Assembly (NCBI GenBank): GCA_934295165.1
Contig: CAKRAT010000029.1
Coordinates: forward strand, 1 to 27,011
Direction: 5' to 3'
Length of the DNA: 27,011 nucleotides
Source: an uncultured Dorea sp.
Lineage (GTDB): Bacteria; Bacillota; Clostridia; Lachnospirales; Lachnospiraceae
Shown here: one piece after another, positions 1 through 7,536 of the stretch
How positions within the stretch are numbered: position 1 is the stretch's first letter
How the letters are laid out: every line of letters begins with the position of its first letter
Made by a program: the position numbers and the translations under genes
The notes under the pieces: model-generated
The model's input: only the letters and a program-made list of their open reading frames with translations
Told to the model about the DNA's origin: nothing
Databases searched by the model: none

Positions 1-590
1 AATATGTCATCAATTACGTACTGGAGAATGCACCGGAAGAGATGAATTTCTTCAATTCATTTGTGGATAAGGGACTTTTGGAGAGACTGCATAATGTAGT
101 ATCTTCTGATTTCGCAAGAGTGACATATACAGAGGCCGTAGAACTTCTTGAGAAACACAACGATAAATTCGAATACAAAGTAACATGGGGAACAGATCTT
201 CAGACAGAGCACGAAAGATATCTGACAGAAGAAGTCTTCAAACGTCCGGTATTCGTAACAGATTATCCGAAGGAGATTAAAGCATTCTATATGAAGCTGA
301 ATGACGATGGCAAGACGGTTGCGGCAGTAGACTGCCTGGTACCTGGAATCGGAGAGATTATCGGAGGAAGCCAGAGAGAAGATGACTACGATAAGTTGAA
401 AGCAAGAATGGATGAACTGGGACTGAAGGAAGAAGACTACAAGTTCTACATGGATCTTCGGAAATACGGTTCTACAAGACATGCTGGATTTGGACTGGGA
501 TTCGAGAGATGCGTTATGTATCTGACAGGAATGGGCAATATCCGCGACGTAATTCCATTTCCAAGAACTGTCAACAATTGTGAGTTGTAA
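1..590 (+). CDS. asnS: Asparaginyl-tRNA synthetase, C-terminal part (5' end outside window)
   Basis: Charges tRNA-Asn with asparagine in the cytosol; class IIb aminoacyl-tRNA synthetase. The frame is open from the first full codon at base 3, so the gene enters from the left and about 195 residues are visible. Class II motif 3 is clear near the end: [15 protein letters not shown] followed by [11 protein letters not shown], the usual carboxy end of AsnRS. The segment around [16 protein letters not shown] and the [12 protein letters not shown] stretch also match the AsnRS/AspRS catalytic core, and the IIGGSQRE form with PRT ending favours AsnRS over AspRS. The tail after PRT (VNNCEL) is short. 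The internal ATG at base 42 is not the start, because the conserved reading continues upstream of it. Identification is family knowledge applied to visible motifs; I am very sure of the class and confident of the Asn specificity. Confidence 0.93.
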   Translation, partial: YVINYVLENAPEEMNFFNSFVDKGLLERLHNVVSSDFARVTYTEAVELLEKHNDKFEYKVTWGTDLQTEHERYLTEEVFKRPVFVTDYPKEIKAFYMKLNDDGKTVAAVDCLVPGIGEIIGGSQREDDYDKLKARMDELGLKEEDYKFYMDLRKYGSTRHAGFGLGFERCVMYLTGMGNIRDVIPFPRTVNNCEL

Positions 591-591
591 T

Positions 592-609
592 TGTGGATAA
601 TGTGGATAA
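592..609. promoter_or_regulatory. Two end-to-end DnaA-box 9-mers
   Basis: TGTGGATAA occurs at 592-600 and again at 601-609, with no base between. This is the exact reverse complement of the classic DnaA box TTATCCACA. It starts 2 bases after the asnS stop codon. A further exact 9-mer lies inside asnS at 62-70. Whether DnaA binds here is inference; the match and the tandem phasing are seen directly. Confidence 0.45.
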
Positions 610-637
610 TGACACTTGAAAAACGTATATAAAAACG

Positions 638-681
638 TATATGGGGACGGGGGATTTCTAGAAATCCCCCGTCCCCATATA
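638..681. repeat. 44-nt perfect palindrome, core of the RAYT-element end
   Basis: Bases 638-659 are exactly complementary to 660-681, centred on TCTAGA. The arms carry ATATGGGGACGG and its complement. The same GGGGACGGNGGATTTCT core forms the ends of the transposase element at 18428-19338 and the solo copy near 20.8 kb. This copy lacks the GGGACAGG-containing arm seen in those. It sits between asnS and the response regulator, five bases before the GGAGG ribosome binding site, so it would fold as a hairpin in the leader of the regulator mRNA. No T run follows, so it is not a typical terminator. Confidence 0.85.
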
Positions 682-695
682 GAATGGAGGGCAGT

Positions 696-1385
696 ATGAA
701 TATATTAGTAGTAGATGACGAAAAGGAAATCGCTGATGTAGTAGAGCTTTATCTCCAGAACGACCAATACAAAGTATTCAAATTTTACAACGGACAGGAT
801 GCGCTGGAGTGTATTAACAGTACGAAGATCGATCTTGCGATCCTGGATATCATGCTTCCGGATATTGACGGTTTCCAGATTCTGAAGCAGATTCGGCAGA
901 AGTATACATTTCCGGTAATCATGCTGACGGCGAAGGCGGAGTACATGGATAAGATCACCGGGCTTACGCTGGGAGCAGATGATTATATTCCAAAGCCGTT
1001 CAACCCGCTGGAATTAGTTGCCAGGGTAAAAGCACAGCTTCGCAGATATACACAGTACAATGAAGGAACCAAAGAGGAAGGAGATGTCCTGGATTTCGGG
1101 GGACTGCTTCTGAATCGGACTTCCCACGAATGTGTATACAATGAAGTGCCGCTGACACTGACTCCAATCGAGTTCGACATCCTCTGGCTTCTTTGTGAGA
1201 ACCGGGGAAAGGTTATCAGTTCAGAAGAATTATTTGAGAAAGTATGGCATGAGAAATATTATAAGAACAGTAACAACACAGTGATGGTGCATATCCGTCA
1301 TCTCCGCGAGAAGATGAGTGCACCGACAGGCAAGTCTGATTTTATCAAAACTGTGTGGGGAGTGGGCTATAAGGTTGAAGAATAA
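696..1385 (+). CDS. OmpR/PhoB-type response regulator, VanR-like
   Basis: DNA-binding response regulator of a two-component system. The receiver domain covers about residues 1-115. The acidic pocket D7 D8, the phosphorylation site D51 (ILDIMLPD), T78 (MLTAK) and K100 (PKPF) are all present, so it should be phosphorylatable. The winged-helix output domain (about 130-229) ends with the typical VWHEKYY and VWGVGYKVEE elements. The ATG at 696 was chosen because GGAGG at 686-690 stands six bases before it; the in-frame ATG at 684 has no such site and lies against the palindrome. The gene overlaps the sensor kinase start by 11 bases. A possible promoter is TTGAAA (616-621) with TATATG (638-643), 16 bases apart, but this is weak. 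Its resemblance to VanR is in architecture; no glycopeptide resistance genes follow. Confidence 0.9.
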   Translation: MNILVVDDEKEIADVVELYLQNDQYKVFKFYNGQDALECINSTKIDLAILDIMLPDIDGFQILKQIRQKYTFPVIMLTAKAEYMDKITGLTLGADDYIPKPFNPLELVARVKAQLRRYTQYNEGTKEEGDVLDFGGLLLNRTSHECVYNEVPLTLTPIEFDILWLLCENRGKVISSEELFEKVWHEKYYKNSNNTVMVHIRHLREKMSAPTGKSDFIKTVWGVGYKVEE

Positions 1386-2598
1386 TTATCGGAAATTAAA
1401 ATTCAGTCTCCTTCTGCAGACAGTGCTGATTACAGCGCTGACCGTACTGGTAGGAGGGGTACTGCTTAAATTTGTGATCGATGGAATTTATAACGACAGT
1501 TTTGCCAGAGCTTTTGTAAATGTTCTGGTATTTCTGAATGTAAATGAAAAGACGGCAGTTCATCTTTACTGGCAACTGATCGGAGATAACAAGACATTTT
1601 TCATGATTGTTGGTTATCTGATCCTTTTTGCACTTTTCTTTTATGTGGCACTTTCCCAGATGACAAAATATCTGGATCAGATCGATCACGGAATTGAAAA
1701 TATTATCTCGGAATCAACGGATCCGATCCATTTGATCACGGAATTAAAGCCGATCGAAATCCGGTTAAATGAGATTAAAGCGACATTAAAGCGGCAGGAG
1801 CTGGAAGCGGCAGAAGGTGAAAAGAAGAAAAATGATCTGGTGCTTTTTCTGGCACATGACTTGAAAACACCGCTGACCTCAATCGTGGCATATCTTACAA
1901 TGCTGGAAGATCATCCGAATATGCCGGAAGAAGAACGGAAGGCATATACACACATTGCTTTGGAAAAATCCATCCGGCTGGGTGAGCTGATCAATGAATT
2001 CTTTGACATCACCAGATACAATCTTCAGAATATTGAACTAGAGCCGGTAGAGATCGATCTTACGATGATGCTGGAGCAGCTCGCAGATGAGCTGTACGGA
2101 GTATTGCAGGAGAAGAAACTGACCTGTGAAGTGGATGTAGAAGAAGATCTGATGATCTACGGAGATCCGGACAAGCTTGCGAGAGTATTTGATAATATTT
2201 TGAGAAATGCAATTGCTTACTGTTATGCGGATACGGAGATCCGAATCGAAGCAAAGCTGAAAAATGGCGATATCGAGATCACATTTACCAATGAAGGTGA
2301 TAAAATTCCGGGTGATATGCTTCAGACGATATTTGAAAAATTCTACCGTGTAGATGGTTCAAGATCAACAGGAACCGGCGGCGCGGGTCTGGGACTTGCA
2401 ATTGCCAAGCAGATTGTGGAACTGCACGGGGGGAAAATTCTGGCAAAAAGTGATGACAACCGGACACAGTTTGTCGTGACACTGCCATCGAAGGAAAAGA
2501 CAGAACAGAAGGAAGGAAGCAAGGATGAAGTTCATACACATCGCAGACTTGCATTTAGGAGCAAAACCGAACGCGGGAAGCGCGTACAGTCAAAATAG
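1375..2598 (+). CDS. Membrane sensor histidine kinase, VanS-like
   Basis: Partner kinase of the upstream regulator, 407 residues. The start is taken as TTG 1375, which overlaps the regulator stop by 11 bases; the upstream ATG at 1318 lies well inside the regulator and gives an unlikely hydrophilic extension. Two membrane segments are visible (about 10-34 and 75-94), with a short extracytoplasmic part of about 40 residues. The phosphoacceptor is H161 in FLAHDLKTPLTSI, the N box is around N274-N278 (FDNILRNAI), and the G box is GTGGAGLGLAIA near 333-344. The H-box context resembles VanS. The ligand is unknown. The 3' end is odd: the frame continues 74 bases into the following nuclease gene, giving a charged tail of about 25 residues not needed for the ATPase fold. 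This could be a genuine overlap or a lost stop codon. Confidence 0.88.
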   Translation: MKNNYRKLKFSLLLQTVLITALTVLVGGVLLKFVIDGIYNDSFARAFVNVLVFLNVNEKTAVHLYWQLIGDNKTFFMIVGYLILFALFFYVALSQMTKYLDQIDHGIENIISESTDPIHLITELKPIEIRLNEIKATLKRQELEAAEGEKKKNDLVLFLAHDLKTPLTSIVAYLTMLEDHPNMPEEERKAYTHIALEKSIRLGELINEFFDITRYNLQNIELEPVEIDLTMMLEQLADELYGVLQEKKLTCEVDVEEDLMIYGDPDKLARVFDNILRNAIAYCYADTEIRIEAKLKNGDIEITFTNEGDKIPGDMLQTIFEKFYRVDGSRSTGTGGAGLGLAIAKQIVELHGGKILAKSDDNRTQFVVTLPSKEKTEQKEGSKDEVHTHRRLAFRSKTERGKRVQSK

Positions 2599-3580
2599 AG
2601 AACAAGAATTTTGGGAGAGTTTTCGTGATATTATAGAAATCTGTAACAAAAAAAAGACCGATCTATTGTTAATTGCGGGAGATTTGTTCCACAGACAACC
2701 GCTTTTACGAGAATTAAAAGAAATGAATTCCATACTGGAGATGCTGGAGCAGACAGAAGTTGTTATGATCGCCGGGAATCATGATTATATCAAGAAAAAT
2801 TCCTATTACCAGACATTTACCTGGACACCACATGTGCATATGATCTGTTCACAAGAGATGGACTGTGTGGAGCTTGAACGGATCCAGACAGCTGTCTATG
2901 GATGTAGCTATCATTCCAGAGAAATCTTTGATCCGATTTATGATCATGCGGTTCCGCAAGGCAGACAGAAATATGAGATCTTACTTGCACATGGTGGAGA
3001 TGAGAAGCATATTCCAATCAAGAGTAATCAGATTATGACACATGGATATCATTATGTGGCATTTGGTCATATTCACAAACCACAGGTGCTGGTAGAAAAC
3101 CGGATGGCATATGCAGGTTCACTCGAACCGACGGATGTAGGAGACATCGGAGCACACGGTTATATCGAAGGAAGAATTACCGGAAAAGGTTGTCAGATCC
3201 GATTTGTACCGCATGCGTTACGTGAATACAGATACTGTGAGGTAAAAGTGGATAAGTTTGTGACCGGTCATGTGCTGAGGCAGAAGATCACAGAGCTGAT
3301 TGAAGAGCAGGGAAAGCAGCACATGTACAAGATTACACTGACCGGATATCGTGATCCGGATATCTGGTATGAACTGGATCACATGGATCCATATGGCAAC
3401 GTAGTGGAGATTACGGACCACACAAAGCCTGCATATGATTTTGAAAAATTAAAAAATGAAAATAAAGGAAATATTCTTGGGCAATACATCGAAAGTCTGG
3501 AAGGGTATCCTGCAGACAGTCTGGAGTACCAGGCACTCTGTGAGGGAGTCCGGGCATTGATGGAGACAAGAAGAGGCTAG
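2525..3580 (+). CDS. Calcineurin-type DNA repair exonuclease, SbcD/YhaO-like
   Basis: Predicted metal-dependent DNA nuclease, 351 residues. The metallophosphoesterase motifs appear in order: D8-x-H10 (IADLHLG), G52-D53 (AGDLFH), G84-N85-H86-D87, H156 (LLAHGGD) and G181-H-I-H184, so the two-metal site is complete. The first motif is at the very N terminus, which fixes the start at 2525 and makes the 74-base overlap with the kinase gene unavoidable unless there is a sequence error. A ribosome binding site (AAGGAAGCAAGG) precedes the ATG. The ATPase gene starts 9 bases after the stop, as in SbcD-SbcC and YhaO-YhaN pairs. The length and lack of a long capping domain are closer to YhaO than to E. 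coli SbcD. Role in DNA end processing is inferred from family and pairing. Confidence 0.87.
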   Translation: MKFIHIADLHLGAKPNAGSAYSQNREQEFWESFRDIIEICNKKKTDLLLIAGDLFHRQPLLRELKEMNSILEMLEQTEVVMIAGNHDYIKKNSYYQTFTWTPHVHMICSQEMDCVELERIQTAVYGCSYHSREIFDPIYDHAVPQGRQKYEILLAHGGDEKHIPIKSNQIMTHGYHYVAFGHIHKPQVLVENRMAYAGSLEPTDVGDIGAHGYIEGRITGKGCQIRFVPHALREYRYCEVKVDKFVTGHVLRQKITELIEEQGKQHMYKITLTGYRDPDIWYELDHMDPYGNVVEITDHTKPAYDFEKLKNENKGNILGQYIESLEGYPADSLEYQALCEGVRALMETRRG

Positions 3581-3589
3581 AACCGAAAG

Positions 3590-5158
3590 ATGCAGATTAA
3601 TGAATTATTGTTAAAAAACTTTGGAAAATTTCATGACTGGCAGATTGGACTGGAAGAGGGAATAAACCTGATCCACGGGGAAAATGAATCGGGAAAATCT
3701 ACGATCCATACATTCATCAAAGGAATGCTCTTCGGAATCGAACGTGGAAGAGGAAGGGCGGCCCAGAATGATACGTTTAGTATCTATGAACCGTGGGAGA
3801 ATCCCAATTATTATTCCGGAATACTGAAATTTACAAGCGGAGGGAAGCATTTCCGTATAGAAAGAAATTTTGATAAGTATTCCAAAAAGGCAGAGATTGT
3901 CTGTATAGAAGATGGAGAGGTTCTCTCTGTAGAAGATGGAGATCTGCAGATGCTGCTTGGAGAGATGGACGCAGACCGCTATGATAATACGGTTTCCATG
4001 AGCCAGAGAAATGCACAGATGGGCGAAAGCATGGCAGCGGAATTAAAGAATTACGCAACGAATTATTATACTTCAGGAAATGGCGAGATTGATCTGAACG
4101 GAGCTTTGGAACATCTGAAAGCAAGAAAGAAGATCCTGGAGAATGAGATCCGCATGGAGATGTCCAGAAAGCAGCAGAAGCGTGAAAAACTGGAACAGGA
4201 AGTCTCGTTCGTCTGGCGTGATGTTCACCATCTGGAGGAGGAATTGGACCGCGTAGAGGAAGAACTGGAGTACCGGAGTGAAAAAGAAGAAGAAAGGCGG
4301 AAAGAACGGCAGAAGGAAGAAGAACACGGAAAAGGTGTGATGGATGAGATCCGCCCGGAAAAATGGAGGATCCATCCGATGGAAATTCTGATATTCGCTT
4401 TGGTTATCATTGTTGCGGTGATGCTGTTCTCGAAACCGTGGAATTATCTGGTGGCAATCGTATTGTTCCTTGCATTTGGTTTGTATGTATGGAACAGGAT
4501 GAAAGTCGGAAAGAAACAGATAAAGACAGAACCGGAGATTATTTTGGAAGAAATCACCCAGGAAGAAGAAAAGGTTCCGATTGAAAAATTACGTTGGGAA
4601 AAGGCACACATTACGGAAGAATTGAAGGAAAAAAGGATTCAGTACGATAATCTTGGAGAACAGCTCGCGGAACTAGATGAGATTAATGAACGCTCCAGAG
4701 AATACGAGATGAAACGTAAGGCGGTTCAGATGGCAGCGGATCATCTGGAACAGCTGTCCGGGGAAATGCGCGGATATCTAAAAAGAGATCTGAACGAGAA
4801 GGCATCTGCGATCATCTGTGAGATCACCGATGGAAAATATACAAAGCTTGTCACAGATGAAAAGCTTCATGTATCGCTGGTGACAAATGATAAACTGGTA
4901 GAGATCGAACAGGTAAGTCGTGGAACGGTAGAACAGATCTATCTGGCACTGCGTATGGCGGTAGGAGAACTGTTATGTGAAGAAGAGATGCCGGTAATTC
5001 TGGATGACGCATTTGCATATTACGATGAAGAAAGAATGCTGCAGACACTTAAATGGCTGAAAGAACATAAGAAACAGGTAATTGTGTTCACCTGCCAGAA
5101 GAGAGAAGAACAGGTGATGAAGGAAGCAGGGATTGCTTATCATAAGATAGAATTGTAG
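3590..5158 (+). CDS. AAA/SMC-like ATPase with membrane segments in the coiled coil, YhaN-like
   Basis: Predicted ATPase partner of the upstream nuclease, 522 residues. The N terminus has the RecF/SMC-type start (INELLLKNFGKFH) and Walker A GENESGKST at 30-38. The signature-like motif is VSRGTVEQ from 442, and Walker B is MPVILDDAF with D472-D473. Between them lie two charged coiled-coil regions (about 160-255 and 320-410) that flank a strongly hydrophobic stretch at about 264-305, long enough for two membrane passes joined by SKPWN. Soluble SbcC lacks this, but YhaN-family proteins can carry it. At 522 residues it is much shorter than B. subtilis YhaN (about 960). The expected picture is an ATPase-nuclease complex anchored to the membrane. 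Followed by a strong terminator. Confidence 0.82.
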   Translation: MQINELLLKNFGKFHDWQIGLEEGINLIHGENESGKSTIHTFIKGMLFGIERGRGRAAQNDTFSIYEPWENPNYYSGILKFTSGGKHFRIERNFDKYSKKAEIVCIEDGEVLSVEDGDLQMLLGEMDADRYDNTVSMSQRNAQMGESMAAELKNYATNYYTSGNGEIDLNGALEHLKARKKILENEIRMEMSRKQQKREKLEQEVSFVWRDVHHLEEELDRVEEELEYRSEKEEERRKERQKEEEHGKGVMDEIRPEKWRIHPMEILIFALVIIVAVMLFSKPWNYLVAIVLFLAFGLYVWNRMKVGKKQIKTEPEIILEEITQEEEKVPIEKLRWEKAHITEELKEKRIQYDNLGEQLAELDEINERSREYEMKRKAVQMAADHLEQLSGEMRGYLKRDLNEKASAIICEITDGKYTKLVTDEKLHVSLVTNDKLVEIEQVSRGTVEQIYLALRMAVGELLCEEEMPVILDDAFAYYDEERMLQTLKWLKEHKKQVIVFTCQKREEQVMKEAGIAYHKIEL

Positions 5159-5204
5159 GATGCTAATCGATTATAGAGGATGAGCGTACACAGATTATAA
5201 ACTC

Positions 5205-5240
5205 AAAAAATGCTGCCGGGAATTTCCCGGCAGCATTTTT
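5205..5240. terminator. Bidirectional Rho-independent terminator
   Basis: A six-A run is followed by TGCTGCCGGG, a five-base loop, the exact complement CCCGGCAGCA (5226-5235) and five Ts. The stem has ten perfect pairs, and the A and T runs make it work in both directions. It separates the convergent ATPase gene (plus) and prs (minus). Confidence 0.9.
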
Positions 5241-5283
5241 GCATACTATGATATGCAAGAGAAGTTGCCAGTGGCAAGTTCTC
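5241..5283. repeat. Structured intergenic repeat, copy A (3' two thirds)
   Basis: Two adjacent hairpins follow directly on the terminator T run. The first is GCATA-ctatga-TATGC (5241-5256). The second is GAGAA-g-TTGCC-agt-GGCAA-g-TTCTC (5259-5283). The string GARAAGTTG plus AGTGGCA matches copy B at 16.8 kb and, with changes, copy C at 22.4 kb. The first hairpin of the full unit is missing here. Confidence 0.65.
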
Positions 5284-5302
5284 TATACGATTTGTGATAA
5301 TC

Positions 5303-6490
5303 TTAGATTTCTTCACCGTTTTTATATTTTGTTACAATATTCTGGATTCTTTCGATTGGATTCAGAATACTGCTGATGGAACCATCGTGGTTCAACGTGT
5401 CAATGACAAGTGCGATGTATTTGCTCATGTCACAGTTGATGTAGTATGGACGTTCCAGAAGTTCTGGTGTCTGATAAATCAGGTTGGTAGTAAGAACAGC
5501 ATCCAGGATACCTTCTTCGTAAGCCTGATCGAACTTTTCCAGTCCGTTTGTGAACAGACCGAATGTAGCAGCACAGAAGATACGTTTTGCCTTGCGCTGC
5601 TTTAACTGGCGGGCAACGTCTAACATACTGTCACCGGAAGAAATCATGTCATCCAGGATGATCACGTCTTTTCCCTCTACAGAAGATCCAAGGAACTCAT
5701 GAGCAACGATCGGATTACGTCCGTCTACCACACGTGAGAAGTCACGGCGTTTGTAGAACATACCCATATCAAGATTCAGTACATTGGCAAGATAGATTGC
5801 GCGTCCTGTTGCACCTTCATCCGGGCTGATTGCCATCATATGTTCACTGTCAATCTGAAGGTCTTTGAATGTACGGAGAAGACCTTTAACGAACTGGTAT
5901 GTCGGACGGATTGTTTCGAATCCATTTAACGGAATTGCATTCTGTACACGTGGATCGTGTGCATCAAATGTGATGATATTATCAACACCCATACGAACAA
6001 GTTCCTGAAGAGCAAGTGCACAGTCCAGAGATTCACGGCTGCTTCTCTTGTGCTGACGGCTTTCATATAAGAATGGCATAATGACGTTGATACGACGTCC
6101 TTTTCCACCTACTGCAGCAATAATACGTTTCAAGTTCTGAAAATGATCGTCAGGGGACATATGATTTACATTTCCTGTCAGTGAATATGTCAGGCTATAG
6201 TTACATACATCGACCATAAGATAAAGGTCTTTACCACGAACAGATTCGTTGATGATACCTTTGGCTTCACCAGAACCAAAACGTGGAACTTTTGCATCAA
6301 TTAAGTATGTGTCTTTCTCATAGCCTGTGAAAGCAACATCGTTCTTATGAACATGTCCATCTTCTTTTCTCCATTTTACGAGATAGTCATTAACCTTTGC
6401 TCCCATCTCTGTACAACCGTCAAGAGCGATCAGTCCAAGTGCTCCTACCGGTATATTCTCAAGATTACGATCGTTACGGCGTAACATCAT
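5303..6490 (-). CDS. prs: Ribose-phosphate pyrophosphokinase, long divergent form
   Basis: Makes PRPP from ribose 5-phosphate and ATP for nucleotide, His and Trp synthesis. The PRPP-binding loop is clear: VIILDDMISSGDSM with D280-D281. Upstream, PFLYESRQHKR (139-149) stands where classical Prs has PYYGYARQDR, and FDAHDPRVQNAIP stands where it has DLHAPQIQGF, so both half-domains are recognisable though divergent. The 395-residue length exceeds the usual 310-320, mainly through an N-terminal extension. GGGAGG stands five bases before the first of two consecutive ATGs. The start overlaps the end of the helicase-loader gene by 17 bases, suggesting translational coupling in one operon with dnaD- and dnaI-like genes. 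It ends at the shared bidirectional terminator. Product call is firm; the unusual length is typical, as far as I recall, of some clostridial Prs proteins. Confidence 0.88.
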   Translation of the reverse strand: MMLRRNDRNLENIPVGALGLIALDGCTEMGAKVNDYLVKWRKEDGHVHKNDVAFTGYEKDTYLIDAKVPRFGSGEAKGIINESVRGKDLYLMVDVCNYSLTYSLTGNVNHMSPDDHFQNLKRIIAAVGGKGRRINVIMPFLYESRQHKRSSRESLDCALALQELVRMGVDNIITFDAHDPRVQNAIPLNGFETIRPTYQFVKGLLRTFKDLQIDSEHMMAISPDEGATGRAIYLANVLNLDMGMFYKRRDFSRVVDGRNPIVAHEFLGSSVEGKDVIILDDMISSGDSMLDVARQLKQRKAKRIFCAATFGLFTNGLEKFDQAYEEGILDAVLTTNLIYQTPELLERPYYINCDMSKYIALVIDTLNHDGSISSILNPIERIQNIVTKYKNGEEI

Positions 6491-7487
6491 TAGTACCTCC
6501 CAGGTTTAATAATTTTTTTTGGATACGGATATCGTCACCGGTGATCCGCAGAATTGTATAATTACTGCTGATACGTGAAAACGTCCGTTCCGAGTAAATA
6601 GTTTTTATATCATCCAATGCAAGGTTGGTAGATATTATGGTTGATTTCTGCCTTAATATACGTTCATTCAGACAAATGAACAGTTGGGATACAGTGAACG
6701 AATTCGGCAGTTCTGTACCCAGATCATCAATGATCAGCAAATCACAGTCATAGATGTGTTCAAATACATCAGAATCCTTGTTCTGCCGTTTCCCAAATGT
6801 ATTCTCTGCAAGAATATCAAAAAGTCCGGCCGCTGTAAAGTAGATAACGGAATAAGCAGAGTCCATTAACTCTTTTGCAACACAGTGGGAAAGAAAAGTC
6901 TTTCCGACACCGGTATCCCCATACAGTAGTATGTTATGAAATTCTTCAGAAAATGTATCTACGAAGTTATGACAGACATTTAATGCGGTTTCCATGGATT
7001 CCAGAGAGGATCGTCCGGTAAGAGGGTCGATATGATTTCTGGAATAATAGGCCAGAGAACAAGTTGAAAAGTTCTCTTTGTCAAGGATATCTTTGAGATT
7101 GGATTGTGTATATAAATAGTCTACAATCGCTTTTTTGAAACAGTGACATTTCTGTGTGCCAATATAACCAGTATCCTTACAGTCCGGACACTGATAATGC
7201 ATTTCAAGGTAATTGGCAGGCAGACCGTGTACTTTCAATAAAGCCGGTTTTCTGGCGGAGAGTTCTTCAATCTCTGATTTCAGAGAAGAAAGAGCTGTCT
7301 GATCTCCGTCCAGAAGTAGTCTTGCCTTTTTAACACTTAAAGAGGAGATGGAATGATCCATTTCCTCTAATTCGGGAATGAGGGCGTATGCCTTCTCATA
7401 GCGTTTTCTGAGCTGAAACTCATTATCCAGTTGTTTTTGTTCATAAGTACGCATTAAGTGATCGTACTGAGAATTAGAAAGTGCCAT
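6474..7487 (-). CDS. DnaI/DnaC-type helicase loader ATPase
   Basis: Predicted loader of the replicative helicase, 337 residues from the chosen start. An N-terminal helical part leads to a zinc-type cluster CPDCKDTGYIGTQKCHC (Cys 100, 103, 114, 116), as in DnaI. The AAA+ part follows: Walker A GDTGVGKT at 190-197, Walker B LLIIDDLG with D254-D255, and a sensor-like IISTN segment with a distal arginine (TFSRISSN). The ATG at 7487 was preferred because GAGGAG lies ten bases upstream; the ATG at 7508 has no ribosome binding site. Its neighbours are a DnaD-like gene 49 bases upstream and prs overlapping downstream. The DnaD-DnaI pairing is the Firmicutes primosome arrangement, so the role follows from family and context. 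A transposon IstB-type helper is unlikely given the zinc cluster. Confidence 0.87.
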   Translation of the reverse strand: MALSNSQYDHLMRTYEQKQLDNEFQLRKRYEKAYALIPELEEMDHSISSLSVKKARLLLDGDQTALSSLKSEIEELSARKPALLKVHGLPANYLEMHYQCPDCKDTGYIGTQKCHCFKKAIVDYLYTQSNLKDILDKENFSTCSLAYYSRNHIDPLTGRSSLESMETALNVCHNFVDTFSEEFHNILLYGDTGVGKTFLSHCVAKELMDSAYSVIYFTAAGLFDILAENTFGKRQNKDSDVFEHIYDCDLLIIDDLGTELPNSFTVSQLFICLNERILRQKSTIISTNLALDDIKTIYSERTFSRISSNYTILRITGDDIRIQKKLLNLGGTNDVTP

Positions 7488-7536
7488 GTGATGGAAACTC
7501 CTCTGCATTCGCGTAATAAAATCTGATATGTATACT

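Noticed and set aside
684..695. ATG 684 as the response regulator start
   Set aside because: No ribosome binding site, and GGAGG at 686-690 is correctly placed for the ATG at 696.
696..2598. Vancomycin resistance regulators VanR/VanS
   Set aside because: The architecture is similar, but no vanH, vanA/B, vanX or related genes follow. A general VanRS-like label is all the sequence supports.
5294..5605. Plus-strand reading frame of 103 codons opposite prs
   Set aside because: It lies wholly antisense to the well-supported prs gene and partly in the repeat; no family similarity or ribosome binding site.
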